A stretch of DNA of 64,000 bases from Lawsonibacter hominis. Lineage in GTDB: Bacteria; Bacillota; Clostridia; Oscillospirales; Oscillospiraceae. Both the position numbers and the translations under genes were made by a program. This document shows, in pieces, positions 50,307 to 58,061 of the stretch (position 1 is the first letter of the stretch; each line of letters starts with the position of its first letter). The notes under the pieces were generated by a model. The model had not been told where the DNA came from, did no database searches, and was given only the letters and a program-made list of their open reading frames with translations. The DNA lies in the NCBI RefSeq assembly GCF_014287895.1, contig NZ_JACOPP010000001.1:186001-250000 (forward strand), read 5' to 3'.

Positions 50307-51170
50307 CTATGTATTCAGGGTCCCTTCCACGACGCGCCAGATCCCCTGGGTGTCCCGGTGCGTCTGGATCGCTTCAAACCCGTTTTGTGCCAGAATATAC
50401 TCCACGTCCGGGGCCTGCCCGATCCCCACTTCGAACAGCAGCCCGCCGCCCAACCGGAGGGCGGTGCCCCATCTGGAGGCGATGGAGCGGTAAAAATCCA
50501 GCCCGTCCGCACCGCCGTCCAGAGCGGAATGGGGCTCGTAGTCCCGCACCGACACGTCCAGGCCGGGAATGTCTCCCGAGGGAATGTACGGCGGGTTGCA
50601 GACGATCACATCGAAATCCCACAGCACAGGGTCCGGCTTTTCCTTCGCGTCGGCCAGCATGCAGGTGACCCTGGCGTTCAGGTCGTTGCGGCGCACGTTC
50701 TGCTTGCAGATCTTCAGCGCCTCCTCGCTCAAATCGGCCAGCACCACCCGGCAGGCGGGCACGTTGGCGGCCACCGCCAGGCCCACGCAGCCGCTGCCTG
50801 CGCACAAATCCAGCACCCGCGCGCCCTCCCCCGCGGCCCGGGCGCGCAGGATGGCCCGCTCGGCCAGCAGCTCGGTATCCATGCGGGGGATCAGTACGTT
50901 CCGGTCCATATCCAGGCTCAGTCCATAGAACTCCCATTCTCCGATGATATAAGCCACCGGCTCTCCCGCCAGACGGCGCTCCAGTAGCGCGCGCACCCGC
51001 TCCTCCACCGGATCGGAGGCATACAGCGCCAGGTCCCGGAAAAACTGCTCCCGGGTCTTGCCGGCGGCATAGCAGACGATCTCCCGCGCCTCCAGCTGGG
51101 CCGACTCGATCCCGGCTTCTTTCAGCCGTTTCCGCGCGTCCAGATAGAGGTTGTTGTAGGTGGTCGCCAT
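50307..51170 (-). CDS. prmC: Peptide-chain-release-factor glutamine methyltransferase PrmC
   Basis: A 287-residue SAM enzyme that methylates the GGQ Gln of release factors. Motif I is 'VLDLCAGSGCVGLAVA' and the catalytic 'NPPYI' is present; the N-terminal helical domain ('REQFFRDLALYASDPVEER') is complete. The ATG at 51168-51170 has GAGGAAGTGG upstream. It lies 145 bp after the DUF1385 gene, a common clostridial pairing. Confidence 0.94.
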   Translation of the reverse strand: MATTYNNLYLDARKRLKEAGIESAQLEAREIVCYAAGKTREQFFRDLALYASDPVEERVRALLERRLAGEPVAYIIGEWEFYGLSLDMDRNVLIPRMDTELLAERAILRARAAGEGARVLDLCAGSGCVGLAVAANVPACRVVLADLSEEALKICKQNVRRNDLNARVTCMLADAKEKPDPVLWDFDVIVCNPPYIPSGDIPGLDVSVRDYEPHSALDGGADGLDFYRSIASRWGTALRLGGGLLFEVGIGQAPDVEYILAQNGFEAIQTHRDTQGIWRVVEGTLNT

Positions 51171-51315
51171 AAAACCACTTCCTCGATTTCCAATTCTCAC
51201 ACAGCACCGCGCCGCCCGCCCCGAACGGCCCCCGCAGGCGGGGATACGAACGCGAAGCGGCGGCTCCGCGGGGCTTGCGCGCCCAGGGCACGGCGCTTCC
51301 CCCGGGCGTGGAACA

Positions 51316-52293
51316 TCACCACTCGTCTTTGCCCTTTTCCTCCGGCAAAACCAGCGTAAAGGCCCGTATCCCCACTTCAATCATGGAATCGTCGGGTTCA
51401 AACGTGGTCCAGTTCTGGAGCCACAGCCCCGGCGCGGTCACGATGCGGGTAAAGGCGTTGTCATATTTGCCTACCAGACGGTTGAGCTCGTAAGTAATGC
51501 TCACGATGACCGGCAGCAGCAGGATATGCAGCCCCATGCGGGCGAAGGTATTGGTCACGTGGACAAAGGCGAACAGAACGCTGGAGAGGAGAATGCTCAC
51601 CACGATGACCACAAACAGGAAGCTGGTGCCGCAGCGGGGGTGGTGCCGTGGCTGCTTGCGGACGTTCTCCACCGTCAGCGCCTCGCCCCGCTCATAACAG
51701 AAGATGGTCTTGTGCTCGGCGCCGTGGTACTCGAACACCCGGTGGATATCCTTCATACGGGAGCAGAGGACCAGATACCCCATAAAGATGACGATACGCA
51801 CCACGCCCTCCAGCAGGTTGCGCCCCCACATGGGCAGCGGGAAAAAGTAGGCCACGCCGCCGGCCAGGGCGGTGGGCAGCAGGAAAAACAAGACCACCGA
51901 AAACAGGATGCCCAGCACCACTGCGAAGGTGACGACCGCGCCGGCGGCTTTCTCGCTGCCCAGGCGCTTGTCCAGCCAAAGCTCGAATTTAGAGGGCTCC
52001 TCCGGCTCCTCGTCCTCGGGAAAGAAGCTGGCGGAATACATCAGCGCCTTGACGCCGTTGGCCAGCGAGGAACAGAAATTGAACACGCCCCGGAGAAAGG
52101 GGACGCCCAGAATGGGGTGCTTGTCCTTGATAAGCACCCGCTCCTCCACCTGCTCCACCAGCTCGCCGTCCGGCTTGCGGACCACCACGGCTTTCTTCTC
52201 CGGCCCCAGCATCATGATCCCTTCGATCAGGGCCTGCCCGCCGATCATGGTCTTGTACGGCGTAGCGCAGGATTGGTCTTTTTCATTCGTCAT
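51316..52293 (-). CDS. DUF1385 (YqhQ-like) membrane protein
   Basis: A 325-residue protein with the DUF1385 N-terminus 'IGGQALIEGIMMLGPEKKAVVVRKPDG' (in parts), transmembrane helices in the middle and the conserved 'YHGAEHKTIFCYERG' and 'QPRHHPRCGTSFLF', whose His and Cys residues could bind metal. Function unknown. The ATG at 52291-52293 has AAGGAG 12 bases upstream, which is long but the only fit. Confidence 0.88.
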   Translation of the reverse strand: MTNEKDQSCATPYKTMIGGQALIEGIMMLGPEKKAVVVRKPDGELVEQVEERVLIKDKHPILGVPFLRGVFNFCSSLANGVKALMYSASFFPEDEEPEEPSKFELWLDKRLGSEKAAGAVVTFAVVLGILFSVVLFFLLPTALAGGVAYFFPLPMWGRNLLEGVVRIVIFMGYLVLCSRMKDIHRVFEYHGAEHKTIFCYERGEALTVENVRKQPRHHPRCGTSFLFVVIVVSILLSSVLFAFVHVTNTFARMGLHILLLPVIVSITYELNRLVGKYDNAFTRIVTAPGLWLQNWTTFEPDDSMIEVGIRAFTLVLPEEKGKDEW

Positions 52294-52344
52294 GCAGCAG
52301 AAATTCTCCTTCTCGCTTTCATCGTTTCCTGTCGTTTTGTATTT

Positions 52345-52380
52345 TATCAAACCCGCACCCCAATTGCAAGGGGCGCGGGT
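52345..52380 (-). terminator. Terminator after the histidine kinase gene
   Basis: An 11-bp stem (52351-52361 with 52370-52380; one G-U type mismatch) is followed by TTGATAAAAT on the minus strand. Confidence 0.65.
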
Positions 52381-52400
52381 ATTATTATCGAACTTTTGTT

Positions 52401-53813
52401 CTATCTCACGGTAATTCCGCCGAGAGGCAGGCGGAGCGTGACGATACAGCCGCCCCCCTCCGCGTTGCCGATCTCCAGCGTACCGTTGTGGCGGGAGATG
52501 ATCTCGTCGCACACTGCAAGGCCGATCCCGCTGCCGCGCGCTTTGGAGGAGCCTTTATAAAATTTGTACTTCACGTGGGGCAGTTCTTCCTCCGGGATAC
52601 CGGGGCCATAGTCCCGGATGGTGATGACCACTTGATCCCCGTCCCCCCGGATGGCCGTGTCGATGCGTTTTCCGCTGCCGCCGTGCTTGGCCGCGTTGTC
52701 CAGCAGATTGCAGAAGACCTGGCGCATGCGTTCCGGATCCCCGGACAGGGGCGGGAACTCCTCCTCGCAGTCGAAGTGATTCAGTTCAATGCCCTCCCGG
52801 CGGAAAAACTCCCGGTAGGTATACACCGCGTCCTCCAGCTCCGCCTTGATGTCCATGGGCTCGATGGAAAGGGTAAACCGCCCGTCCTGGATACGGGAGA
52901 ACTCCAGCAGCTCCTCCACCATGTTGGTCAGCCGCCGGGCCTCGGACACAATGATGCCCATCCCCTTCTTCACATCCTCCGCGTCCCGTACTTCCCCGTT
53001 CATGATGGTCTCCGCCCAGCCGTTGATGGCGGTGAGGGGCGTGCGCAGCTCATGGGAAACCGAGGAGATGAATTCATTCTTCAGCTTCTCCGACTGCTTG
53101 ATCTTCAGGGACATGTCGTTGAGGGCGTCGGTCAGATCACCGATCTCGTCGTCGAACTTCTTCTCGATCTGGATCCCGTAAGACCCGGCGGCGATCCGTT
53201 TGGCGGTGTCTGTGATGCCCGCTACCGGATCCACGATGGAGCGGACGAAGTACAGGTTGGAGAAGTACACCATACCCAGGATGGCAAGGCCGATGCCCAG
53301 CGCGATGCCCACAATGAGGATGATCTGCCGGTCCACGCTGCGCAGGGAGGTGACATACCGCATGGCCCCCACCACCCGGCCGTTGATGATCAGCGGGCTG
53401 GAGGCCGCCATGACGTGCTCTCCGGTGCTGGGGTCCGAACCCGTCCACACCTTGGTGCGGCCCTGGCTGAGGGCCTCCGCGATATCCGGCGTGCCGGGCG
53501 AGCGGAACGCGGTCAGGTCGGAGCTGGAAAAGCGGATCTGGCCCCGGGAATCGATGAACTCCACCTCCAGCTGCTCCCCCGCCGCATCGCTGACCACGGA
53601 GCGGGCGTACTGGTAATAGGTGCTCTCCGCCTGATAGGCACGAAAGGAATAGATGGCCCCCTCCGCCTTGCTGCGCAGGGCGTTGCTCATGGTCGTGTAG
53701 TAATAGCTCCCCATGGCGGCGGAAAACGCCGTCACCGCCAGCAGAACGATGAACAGCACCACACTGATGGAATTGACCATCCACCGCTTGCGGATCCCTT
53801 TGATTTTTTTCAT
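52401..53813 (-). CDS. Membrane sensor histidine kinase (WalK/PhoR-type)
   Basis: A 470-residue kinase. Two transmembrane segments (about 14-35 and 164-184) flank an extracytoplasmic domain with a PhoR/dCache-like feel ('FIDSRGQIRFSSSDL'), followed by HAMP, the DHp helix with His in 'SSVSHELRTPLTAINGW' (about residue 254), and the ATPase domain (N box 'VFCNLLDNAAKHG', G1 'IRDYGPGIPEEELP'). It is third in the operon after the lipoprotein and response regulator. The ATG at 53811-53813 is a best guess; the ribosome site is weak and a GTG six codons upstream is possible. Confidence 0.92.
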   Translation of the reverse strand: MKKIKGIRKRWMVNSISVVLFIVLLAVTAFSAAMGSYYYTTMSNALRSKAEGAIYSFRAYQAESTYYQYARSVVSDAAGEQLEVEFIDSRGQIRFSSSDLTAFRSPGTPDIAEALSQGRTKVWTGSDPSTGEHVMAASSPLIINGRVVGAMRYVTSLRSVDRQIILIVGIALGIGLAILGMVYFSNLYFVRSIVDPVAGITDTAKRIAAGSYGIQIEKKFDDEIGDLTDALNDMSLKIKQSEKLKNEFISSVSHELRTPLTAINGWAETIMNGEVRDAEDVKKGMGIIVSEARRLTNMVEELLEFSRIQDGRFTLSIEPMDIKAELEDAVYTYREFFRREGIELNHFDCEEEFPPLSGDPERMRQVFCNLLDNAAKHGGSGKRIDTAIRGDGDQVVITIRDYGPGIPEEELPHVKYKFYKGSSKARGSGIGLAVCDEIISRHNGTLEIGNAEGGGCIVTLRLPLGGITVR

Positions 53814-53917
53814 AGAGCCTGACTTCACCACCTGGATGGATCTCTTTGGTCCTGCCTTTCACCGGGCCGAAGGGGCCCGGCCATTGGGCCCCCGGCGGAC
53901 GGATCGAAACCGCCGCT

Positions 53918-53985
53918 TCAAAAGCCCCGCTGATAGCCGTGCCCCACAGGGGCGTAAGATAGACCGGATTCATGGGGGCGTCTCA
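53918..53985 (-). pseudogene. Decayed duplicate of the response regulator gene's 3' end
   Basis: About 68 bp in the gap between the kinase and response regulator genes (53814-54137) match the last 66 bp of the response regulator (54140-54205): both run 'CAAAAGCCCC...ATAGCCGT...CGTAA.ATAGACCGG.TTC.TGGGG.CGTC', in the same order with about a dozen differences. Translated, the fragment still reads 'NPVYLTPLWG' against 'NPVYITTVWGYG'. The rest of this 324-bp gap is GC-rich with no gene. Confidence 0.65.
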
Positions 53986-54137
53986 TCCCCTATTGTACGG
54001 GGACCCCTTGTGCTTTCGACCTGCTGGAGCGAAATAAATCCGCTCTGGGCCAAGGGTTTGCCTGCGGCAAGCCCTTGTGCGGCGCAGACGCCGCCCCGCT
54101 GCGCGGGGCCCACCCAAGCCGCCCCCGGGCCGCCGGC

Positions 54138-54824
54138 TCAAAAGCCCCACTTATAGCCGTATCCCCACACGGTCGTAATATAGACCGGGTTCGTGGGGTC
54201 GTCTTCGATTTTGATGCGCAGACGGCGGATGTTCACATCCACGATCTTCAATTCCCCGAAGTAATCCCGCCCCCAAACCGAGTCCAGGATCTCCTCCCGG
54301 GAAAGGGCCTTCCCGGGGTTGTCCATAAAGAGTTTGATGATCGAGTATTCCACCTGGGTAAGCTTGACCCGCTGACCGCTTTTCTCCAACGTGCGGTTGC
54401 GGGTATTGAGCAGGAAGGGCGGCTGGCTGATCTCCCCGGTGTCCGCCGCCTCCTCCCCGCCGGTACGGCGGTAAAGGGCGTCGATACGGGCGGTAAGCTC
54501 CGCCGGGGAGAAGGGCTTGGTCACGTAGTCGTCCGCCCCGGTCATCAGGCCGGTGACCTTATCCATTTCCTGCGTGCGTGCGGTGAGCATGATGATGCCG
54601 ATCTTGTTGTCCCCCGCCCGGATGCGGCGGCAGACCTCAAACCCGTCCATGTCGGGCAGCATAATGTCCAAAAGCGCCACCTTGATATCCGGGTTGCGCT
54701 TGAGCTGGGCCAGGGCCTCCTCGCCGCTCTCGGCTTCAATGGCCTCGTATCCGGCCCGTTTCAGATTGATGACCACAAAGCTGCGGATGTTCGCCTCGTC
54801 CTCCAGCACCAGCACCTTTTTCAT
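54138..54824 (-). CDS. OmpR/PhoB-family response regulator
   Basis: A 228-residue regulator. The receiver domain has the phospho-acceptor Asp53 ('VALLDIMLPDMDG'), acidic 'LEDEANIR' and Lys in 'YVTKPFSP'. The C-terminal winged helix ('VKLTQVEYSIIKLFMDNPGKALSREEILDSVWG' in parts, 'VDVNIRRLRIKIEDDPTNP') is complete. It lies 13 bp after the lipoprotein gene and upstream of the kinase gene, so the three form one operon. Confidence 0.96.
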   Translation of the reverse strand: MKKVLVLEDEANIRSFVVINLKRAGYEAIEAESGEEALAQLKRNPDIKVALLDIMLPDMDGFEVCRRIRAGDNKIGIIMLTARTQEMDKVTGLMTGADDYVTKPFSPAELTARIDALYRRTGGEEAADTGEISQPPFLLNTRNRTLEKSGQRVKLTQVEYSIIKLFMDNPGKALSREEILDSVWGRDYFGELKIVDVNIRRLRIKIEDDPTNPVYITTVWGYGYKWGF

Positions 54825-54837
54825 GTCGTTCCCTCCT

Positions 54838-56199
54838 CTATGTTGTGACCGACCAATCGCTGACGATCAGGGCGAAGTTTTCCTGTACGCCCGTCTCGTC
54901 CAGGCCGCAGTCCCAATCGCAGTCTACAAACCGCGCGGCATACAGCGTCTCGCTGTCGTCCTCCGCCCCGGTATGCAGGCGGAAGCGGCCCGTCATATTG
55001 GCACGCATATAGCGGTTGTCGCCGGTGAGCTGATAGATGACCAAAAACGGCGCGGGATCCACCGCTGCCCCGCCTTCCCAGTAGGAGAAGACCACCGCCC
55101 GCTCCCCGCTGCTGGCCAGATCGCTGCGGGAAATGGTGATCTTGTTCTCCCACTCGTCCGGCAGGATGAAATACCAGCCGTCCCGCACGTTGTGATAAGT
55201 GGTAAACACCGGCCAGGCGGTTCCGTTCACGTCGAATTGCCGCCAGCGGATGGCCCAGAAATTCACCGCCGCGCTGGTGCTGTTGGGGTCGGGCAGCGCA
55301 TAGGGGGCGGTCAGCTCCATCACCCCGTCCCCGTTGATATCGGTTCCTGAGACTTGGGTATACAGGCGGATGGTGTTCTCGCTCTCCCCTTCCCGGTTCA
55401 AGGTAATGTTCTCGATCCGTCCGCTGCGCCAGGCAAAAATATCTGTGATCAGGCCGTTCTCACCCTTATAATAAGATGGGATGAACAGCGCCGGGACCCT
55501 GTCCCGCAGATAGCCCGTCTTGATCCCGCCGTCCGCCAGACCGGTCACATTGCGGGACAGGGGTGCGGAGGACTCCAGCTCCAGGACCCCCTCCTGAAAA
55601 TTATACAGCTCCGCCCGGTTGTCCTCGTCATTGACCCCGGTCTGGAGGACGATCAGTTCCCTTTGGCTGTCCCCATCCAGGTCGAACAGGCAGAAGTCCG
55701 TATAGTCGGTGCGCACCAGCTCCACCACCTCGTAGCGGTCGATGGAATAAATCCCCAGCGCATGGGTCTTCTCATACATCTGCCAGCTGACCACGATCTC
55801 CTTGGAAGGGCTGTCGTCCAGGTCCACATAGCTGACCGAGTTGATGGCGGTACCCGTCCCTTCGATGATGGCGGCCACCTCGTAATCCTCTTCGGTCTGA
55901 CGGTAGATGTAGATCTTCAGGGGCCGCTCGTCCGTACTTACCCGGAAAAACGCGATGGCCTCCATATTTCCATCCCCGTCCAGGTCCTGGAGCTGTACCT
56001 TTTGCGTCAGCTCTCCGCTCAGAGGCGCGGCATATTCACCGCCCTGGTTGAGCACCTCGTTGATCTTATCATCCAGCTTCAAATAATCGTCAGGCGCGCG
56101 GGGCGGCGCGTAGAGCTCGTCCACCGACTGGGAAAAGCACCCGGTCAGCAGCAGGAGCAGTCCCGTTGTCAGACACAGCCTGAGTCCGTGTTTCTTCAT
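54838..56199 (-). CDS. Lipoprotein with VCBS/FG-GAP-like calcium-type repeats
   Basis: A 453-residue lipoprotein. The lipobox 'LLLLLTGCF' puts the lipidated Cys at residue 21. Repeats with Asp-rich loops ('LQDLDGDGNMEAIAFF', 'YVDLDDSPSKEIVVSW', 'LFDLDGDSQRELIVLQ', 'TDINGDGVMELTAPY') are typical of FG-GAP/VCBS propellers. It is the first gene of the two-component operon, so it may act as an external sensor or partner of the kinase. That link is an inference. Confidence 0.85.
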   Translation of the reverse strand: MKKHGLRLCLTTGLLLLLTGCFSQSVDELYAPPRAPDDYLKLDDKINEVLNQGGEYAAPLSGELTQKVQLQDLDGDGNMEAIAFFRVSTDERPLKIYIYRQTEEDYEVAAIIEGTGTAINSVSYVDLDDSPSKEIVVSWQMYEKTHALGIYSIDRYEVVELVRTDYTDFCLFDLDGDSQRELIVLQTGVNDEDNRAELYNFQEGVLELESSAPLSRNVTGLADGGIKTGYLRDRVPALFIPSYYKGENGLITDIFAWRSGRIENITLNREGESENTIRLYTQVSGTDINGDGVMELTAPYALPDPNSTSAAVNFWAIRWRQFDVNGTAWPVFTTYHNVRDGWYFILPDEWENKITISRSDLASSGERAVVFSYWEGGAAVDPAPFLVIYQLTGDNRYMRANMTGRFRLHTGAEDDSETLYAARFVDCDWDCGLDETGVQENFALIVSDWSVTT

Positions 56200-56402
56200 A
56201 TCCGTTTTCCTCCAAAGGGGGTCTGTTGCGGTCTTTGGATATCATATCATATTTTTTTCTGAAATGGTACCCTCAGTTGATACGGATAGCCATGCCGGCA
56301 CGGCCGCGGCGCACGCGCCGCGCGCTCCCCGCCGGAAAACCGTATCTGACGCCGCCCATTGAGCGCACAGTGCTCTTCTGCTTGTTCCATGTGAGAAAAC
56401 TC

Positions 56403-56431
56403 TTGTCAAGCGCCGCTGTCTCGTGTATAAT
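56403..56431 (+). promoter_or_regulatory. Promoter of tRNA-Leu
   Basis: TTGTCA (56403-56408), a 17-bp spacer and TATAAT (56426-56431), 21 bp before the tRNA 5' end. Confidence 0.8.
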
Positions 56432-56452
56432 AATTTCCGAACCTCGTACCAT

Positions 56453-56538
56453 GCCGGTGTGATGGAATGGTAGACGTGACGGACTCAAAATCCGTTGGTA
56501 GCAATACCGTGTGGGTTCAAGTCCCACCACCGGCACCA
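56453..56538 (+). tRNA. tRNA-Leu (anticodon CAA), CCA encoded
   Basis: Acceptor arms GCCGGTG and CACCGGC pair fully (56453-56459 with 56528-56534). The anticodon loop CTCAAAA gives CAA, decoding UUG. The long variable arm (TGGTAGCAATACCG region) marks a class II tRNA, and GGTTCAAGTCC is the T arm. The 3' CCA is in the DNA. It is a likely integration site: sequence beyond it changes to AT-rich and then to phage late genes. Confidence 0.97.
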
Positions 56539-56576
56539 AATCCCGAAGCTTTTAGAAATCAGGGCTTCGGGATTTT
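56538..56576 (+). terminator. Terminator of tRNA-Leu
   Basis: AAATCCCGAAGC (56538-56549) pairs with GCTTCGGGATTTT (56564-56576), followed by T and C. Confidence 0.8.
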
Positions 56577-56660
56577 TCTTTGATTTATCAATGGTTTGCA
56601 AGCTCTTGAATGAATACGAAATAATAAATCCAGATACATGATAACATGAAGAAAACTTAA

Positions 56661-56708
56661 GAATTACATACGAAATTACAGATGAGATTGCACACGGATT
56701 TGCACACG
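56661..56708 (+). repeat. Four tandem degenerate 12-bp repeats
   Basis: GAATTACATACG, AAATTACAGATG, AGATTGCACACG and GATTTGCACACG follow without gaps (56661-56708). They start about 120 bp past the tRNA 3' end, where integrase arm-type sites would be expected. The rest of 56577-56865 holds only a GTCCGGGGG-type hairpin (about 56727-56758) and no gene I can support. Confidence 0.55.
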
Positions 56709-56726
56709 GACGCCGCACCCAAAAAC

Positions 56727-56758
56727 ATCCCCCGGACACCAGCACAGGGCGTCCGGGG
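56727..56758. terminator. GC hairpin in AT-rich spacer
   Basis: CCCCCGGAC pairs with GTCCGGGGG around a short loop. It is possibly a terminator shielding the following operon; there is no clear T tract. Confidence 0.4.
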
Positions 56759-56863
56759 GTGGGTGAGGTATAGTTGGACGCTTCTATGCACCAAAAAACT
56801 GAAGCACGCTATAGGTAGACGCCCATATGTAGTGCCACAGCTTTGGCGGATGCTTTTTGTAGT

Positions 56864-56900
56864 ACTTGAAAAGTTAACATTTGGCATGTATAATTCAAGT
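56864..56900 (+). promoter_or_regulatory. Promoter of the AT-rich three-gene operon, framed by a dyad
   Basis: TTGAAA (56866-56871), a 17-bp spacer and TATAAT (56889-56894). The arms ACTTGAA (56864-56870) and TTCAAGT (56894-56900) form an inverted repeat around the promoter, a possible operator for autoregulation. Confidence 0.75.
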
Positions 56901-56927
56901 ACATAAAGAAAGAAGGGGGCATATATT

Positions 56928-57176
56928 ATGGTGCAGCCTCAATATTCAAATGCTTTTACTGTTACACATAATCCTCAACTCGGCGAAATAGTTATTAACT
57001 TTGCTCAAGAATATCCTGTATTGCGGGACCAAGCGCAGACCAACGCTATTCCATCTGGAAAAATCCAAACAGACACAGAACGTAAAGACGTATGCGGCAT
57101 TGTGATTTCGGAGGGGACGGCCAAACAACTTTTTGAGATTTTAAAAAATATATTCTCTTCGACGAATGCAGAATAA
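56928..57176 (+). CDS. Small DUF3467-like protein
   Basis: An 82-residue soluble protein without signal or membrane segments. The pattern 'YSNAFTVTHNPQLGEIVINFAQEYP' (in parts) followed by 'VCGIVISEGTAKQLFEILKNIF' resembles DUF3467, a small family of unknown function, but the match is tentative. An AAGGGGG site precedes the ATG. It is the first gene of an AT-rich operon with its own promoter; the nuclease-like gene follows 5 bp later. Confidence 0.75.
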   Translation: MVQPQYSNAFTVTHNPQLGEIVINFAQEYPVLRDQAQTNAIPSGKIQTDTERKDVCGIVISEGTAKQLFEILKNIFSSTNAE

Positions 57177-57181
57177 CAGGC

Positions 57182-57553
57182 ATGAGCGATATTTTAAAAG
57201 TAAAGGACCCACGTGGAGTTTCGGTATATTGTTCTGAAAATCAGTGGGAGCGACACATAATTAACGAATTAACCGGGCATCCTATAATGAAAGATAACGT
57301 TGAGGCAATTATAGATACTATTCGGAGTCCTGATAATATCTATGAGAGCCACGATAGCGACCCGCCGTTAGATTATCGGGAAATATATAGCAAGGAAACC
57401 AAATGCGCTACATATTATGGCTACGCCCCTCACACAAAAGTTGTCCTTTCCGTTGTTGGCGGAGGCGGTGAGGTCGTGACGGCATATCCATCCAAGAATC
57501 CGATAGCTGGCACGAAGGGGGAGGCGATATACATTGCAAACAATGAAAATTGA
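57182..57553 (+). CDS. PBECR/BECR-fold-like nuclease, candidate toxin
   Basis: A 123-residue protein. The order 'YCSENQWERHIINELTGHP', 'NVEAIIDTIRSPDNIYES', 'DYREIYSKET', 'KVVLSVVGGGGEVVTAYPSK' fits the phage Barnase-EndoU-ColicinE5/D-RelE-like (PBECR) group, with candidate catalytic His (WERHI), Arg (YREIY) and Thr/Tyr (TAYP). Such domains act as RNases in toxins and phage proteins. Activity here is an inference. There is no good ribosome site (coupled to the upstream gene 5 bp away), and the end overlaps the DUF2283 gene. Confidence 0.75.
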   Translation: MSDILKVKDPRGVSVYCSENQWERHIINELTGHPIMKDNVEAIIDTIRSPDNIYESHDSDPPLDYREIYSKETKCATYYGYAPHTKVVLSVVGGGGEVVTAYPSKNPIAGTKGEAIYIANNEN

Positions 57554-57785
57554 CTACGACCAGCGCTTTGACACATTGTATGTCGCAATTGGAGACAAAA
57601 CAAACTCCTATGGCGATGACAGCTCAAGCGGAATAATTTTAATGAGAGATATGCGCACAGAGGCTATCACAGGTTTTACGATTCTTAGTTTTTTAAAAAA
57701 GTACCGTTCTCACTCATTGCCAAAATTACCGGAATCGTTCGATGTCTCACTTGAAAGAGACATATTGCCAAACATCCTGCAATAG
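57534..57785 (+). CDS. DUF2283-family protein, candidate antitoxin
   Basis: An 83-residue protein with the DUF2283 pattern 'YDQRFDTLYVAIGDKTNSYG' plus 'GIILMRDMRTEAITGFTILSF'. The TTG at 57534 has GGGGGAGG 9 bases upstream and is preferred; an ATG three codons later (57543) has no well-spaced site. It overlaps the nuclease-like gene by 20 bp. Small DUF2283 proteins are often coded beside small nuclease-like genes, so an antitoxin role is plausible but unproven. Confidence 0.8.
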   Translation: MQTMKIDYDQRFDTLYVAIGDKTNSYGDDSSSGIILMRDMRTEAITGFTILSFLKKYRSHSLPKLPESFDVSLERDILPNILQ

Positions 57786-57792
57786 ACAAATC

Positions 57793-57830
57793 CCCCGCCA
57801 CCCAAGAGCCGATGCTCCGGGCGGCGGGGG
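57793..57830. terminator. Terminator between convergent small genes
   Basis: CCCCCGCC pairs with GGCGGGGG around an internal GAGCC...GGCTC-type imperfect stem; the plus strand continues CAAGTTTTAT. Confidence 0.6.
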
Positions 57831-57836
57831 CAAGTT

Positions 57837-58016
57837 TTATCGTTCCATATCCTTCTCGATCAGGTCTACAATATAGGCGTTCAGGCTCATGCCCTTCTGC
57901 TGGGCGTGAGCCTTTATTTTGTCCCTAGAACCCTTCTGGAGCCGCAGAAGAACCTTATCATAGTTTTCCTTCTCGTACTTTCCGACTGCTTTCTGTTGGG
58001 CCTTGCTAACCGCCAT
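57837..58016 (-). CDS. Ribbon-helix-helix DNA-binding protein (Arc/antitoxin type)
   Basis: A 59-residue protein: an N-terminal basic tail, then a short beta strand ('DKVLLRLQKGSRDKI') and two helices ('KAHAQQKGMSLNAYIVDLIEKDMER'), the Arc/MetJ ribbon-helix-helix layout. The ATG at 58014-58016 has AAAGGAG 8 bases upstream. The divergent region upstream holds three TAGCGATATA sites, one of them a perfect palindrome inside the promoter of the opposite gene, so it is most likely a repressor of that promoter and of itself. Confidence 0.85.
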   Translation of the reverse strand: MAVSKAQQKAVGKYEKENYDKVLLRLQKGSRDKIKAHAQQKGMSLNAYIVDLIEKDMER

Positions 58017-58061
58017 GCCATCATCTCCTTTTGTAGGTATTATATCACAGCCTTGCTCCGC

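Noticed and set aside
56273..56745. Minus-strand frames across tRNA-Leu giving 'MVPVVGLEPTRYCYQRI' and 'WCRWWDLNPHG'-type peptides
   Set aside because: These are translations of the tRNA gene itself, a well-known kind of spurious gene call.
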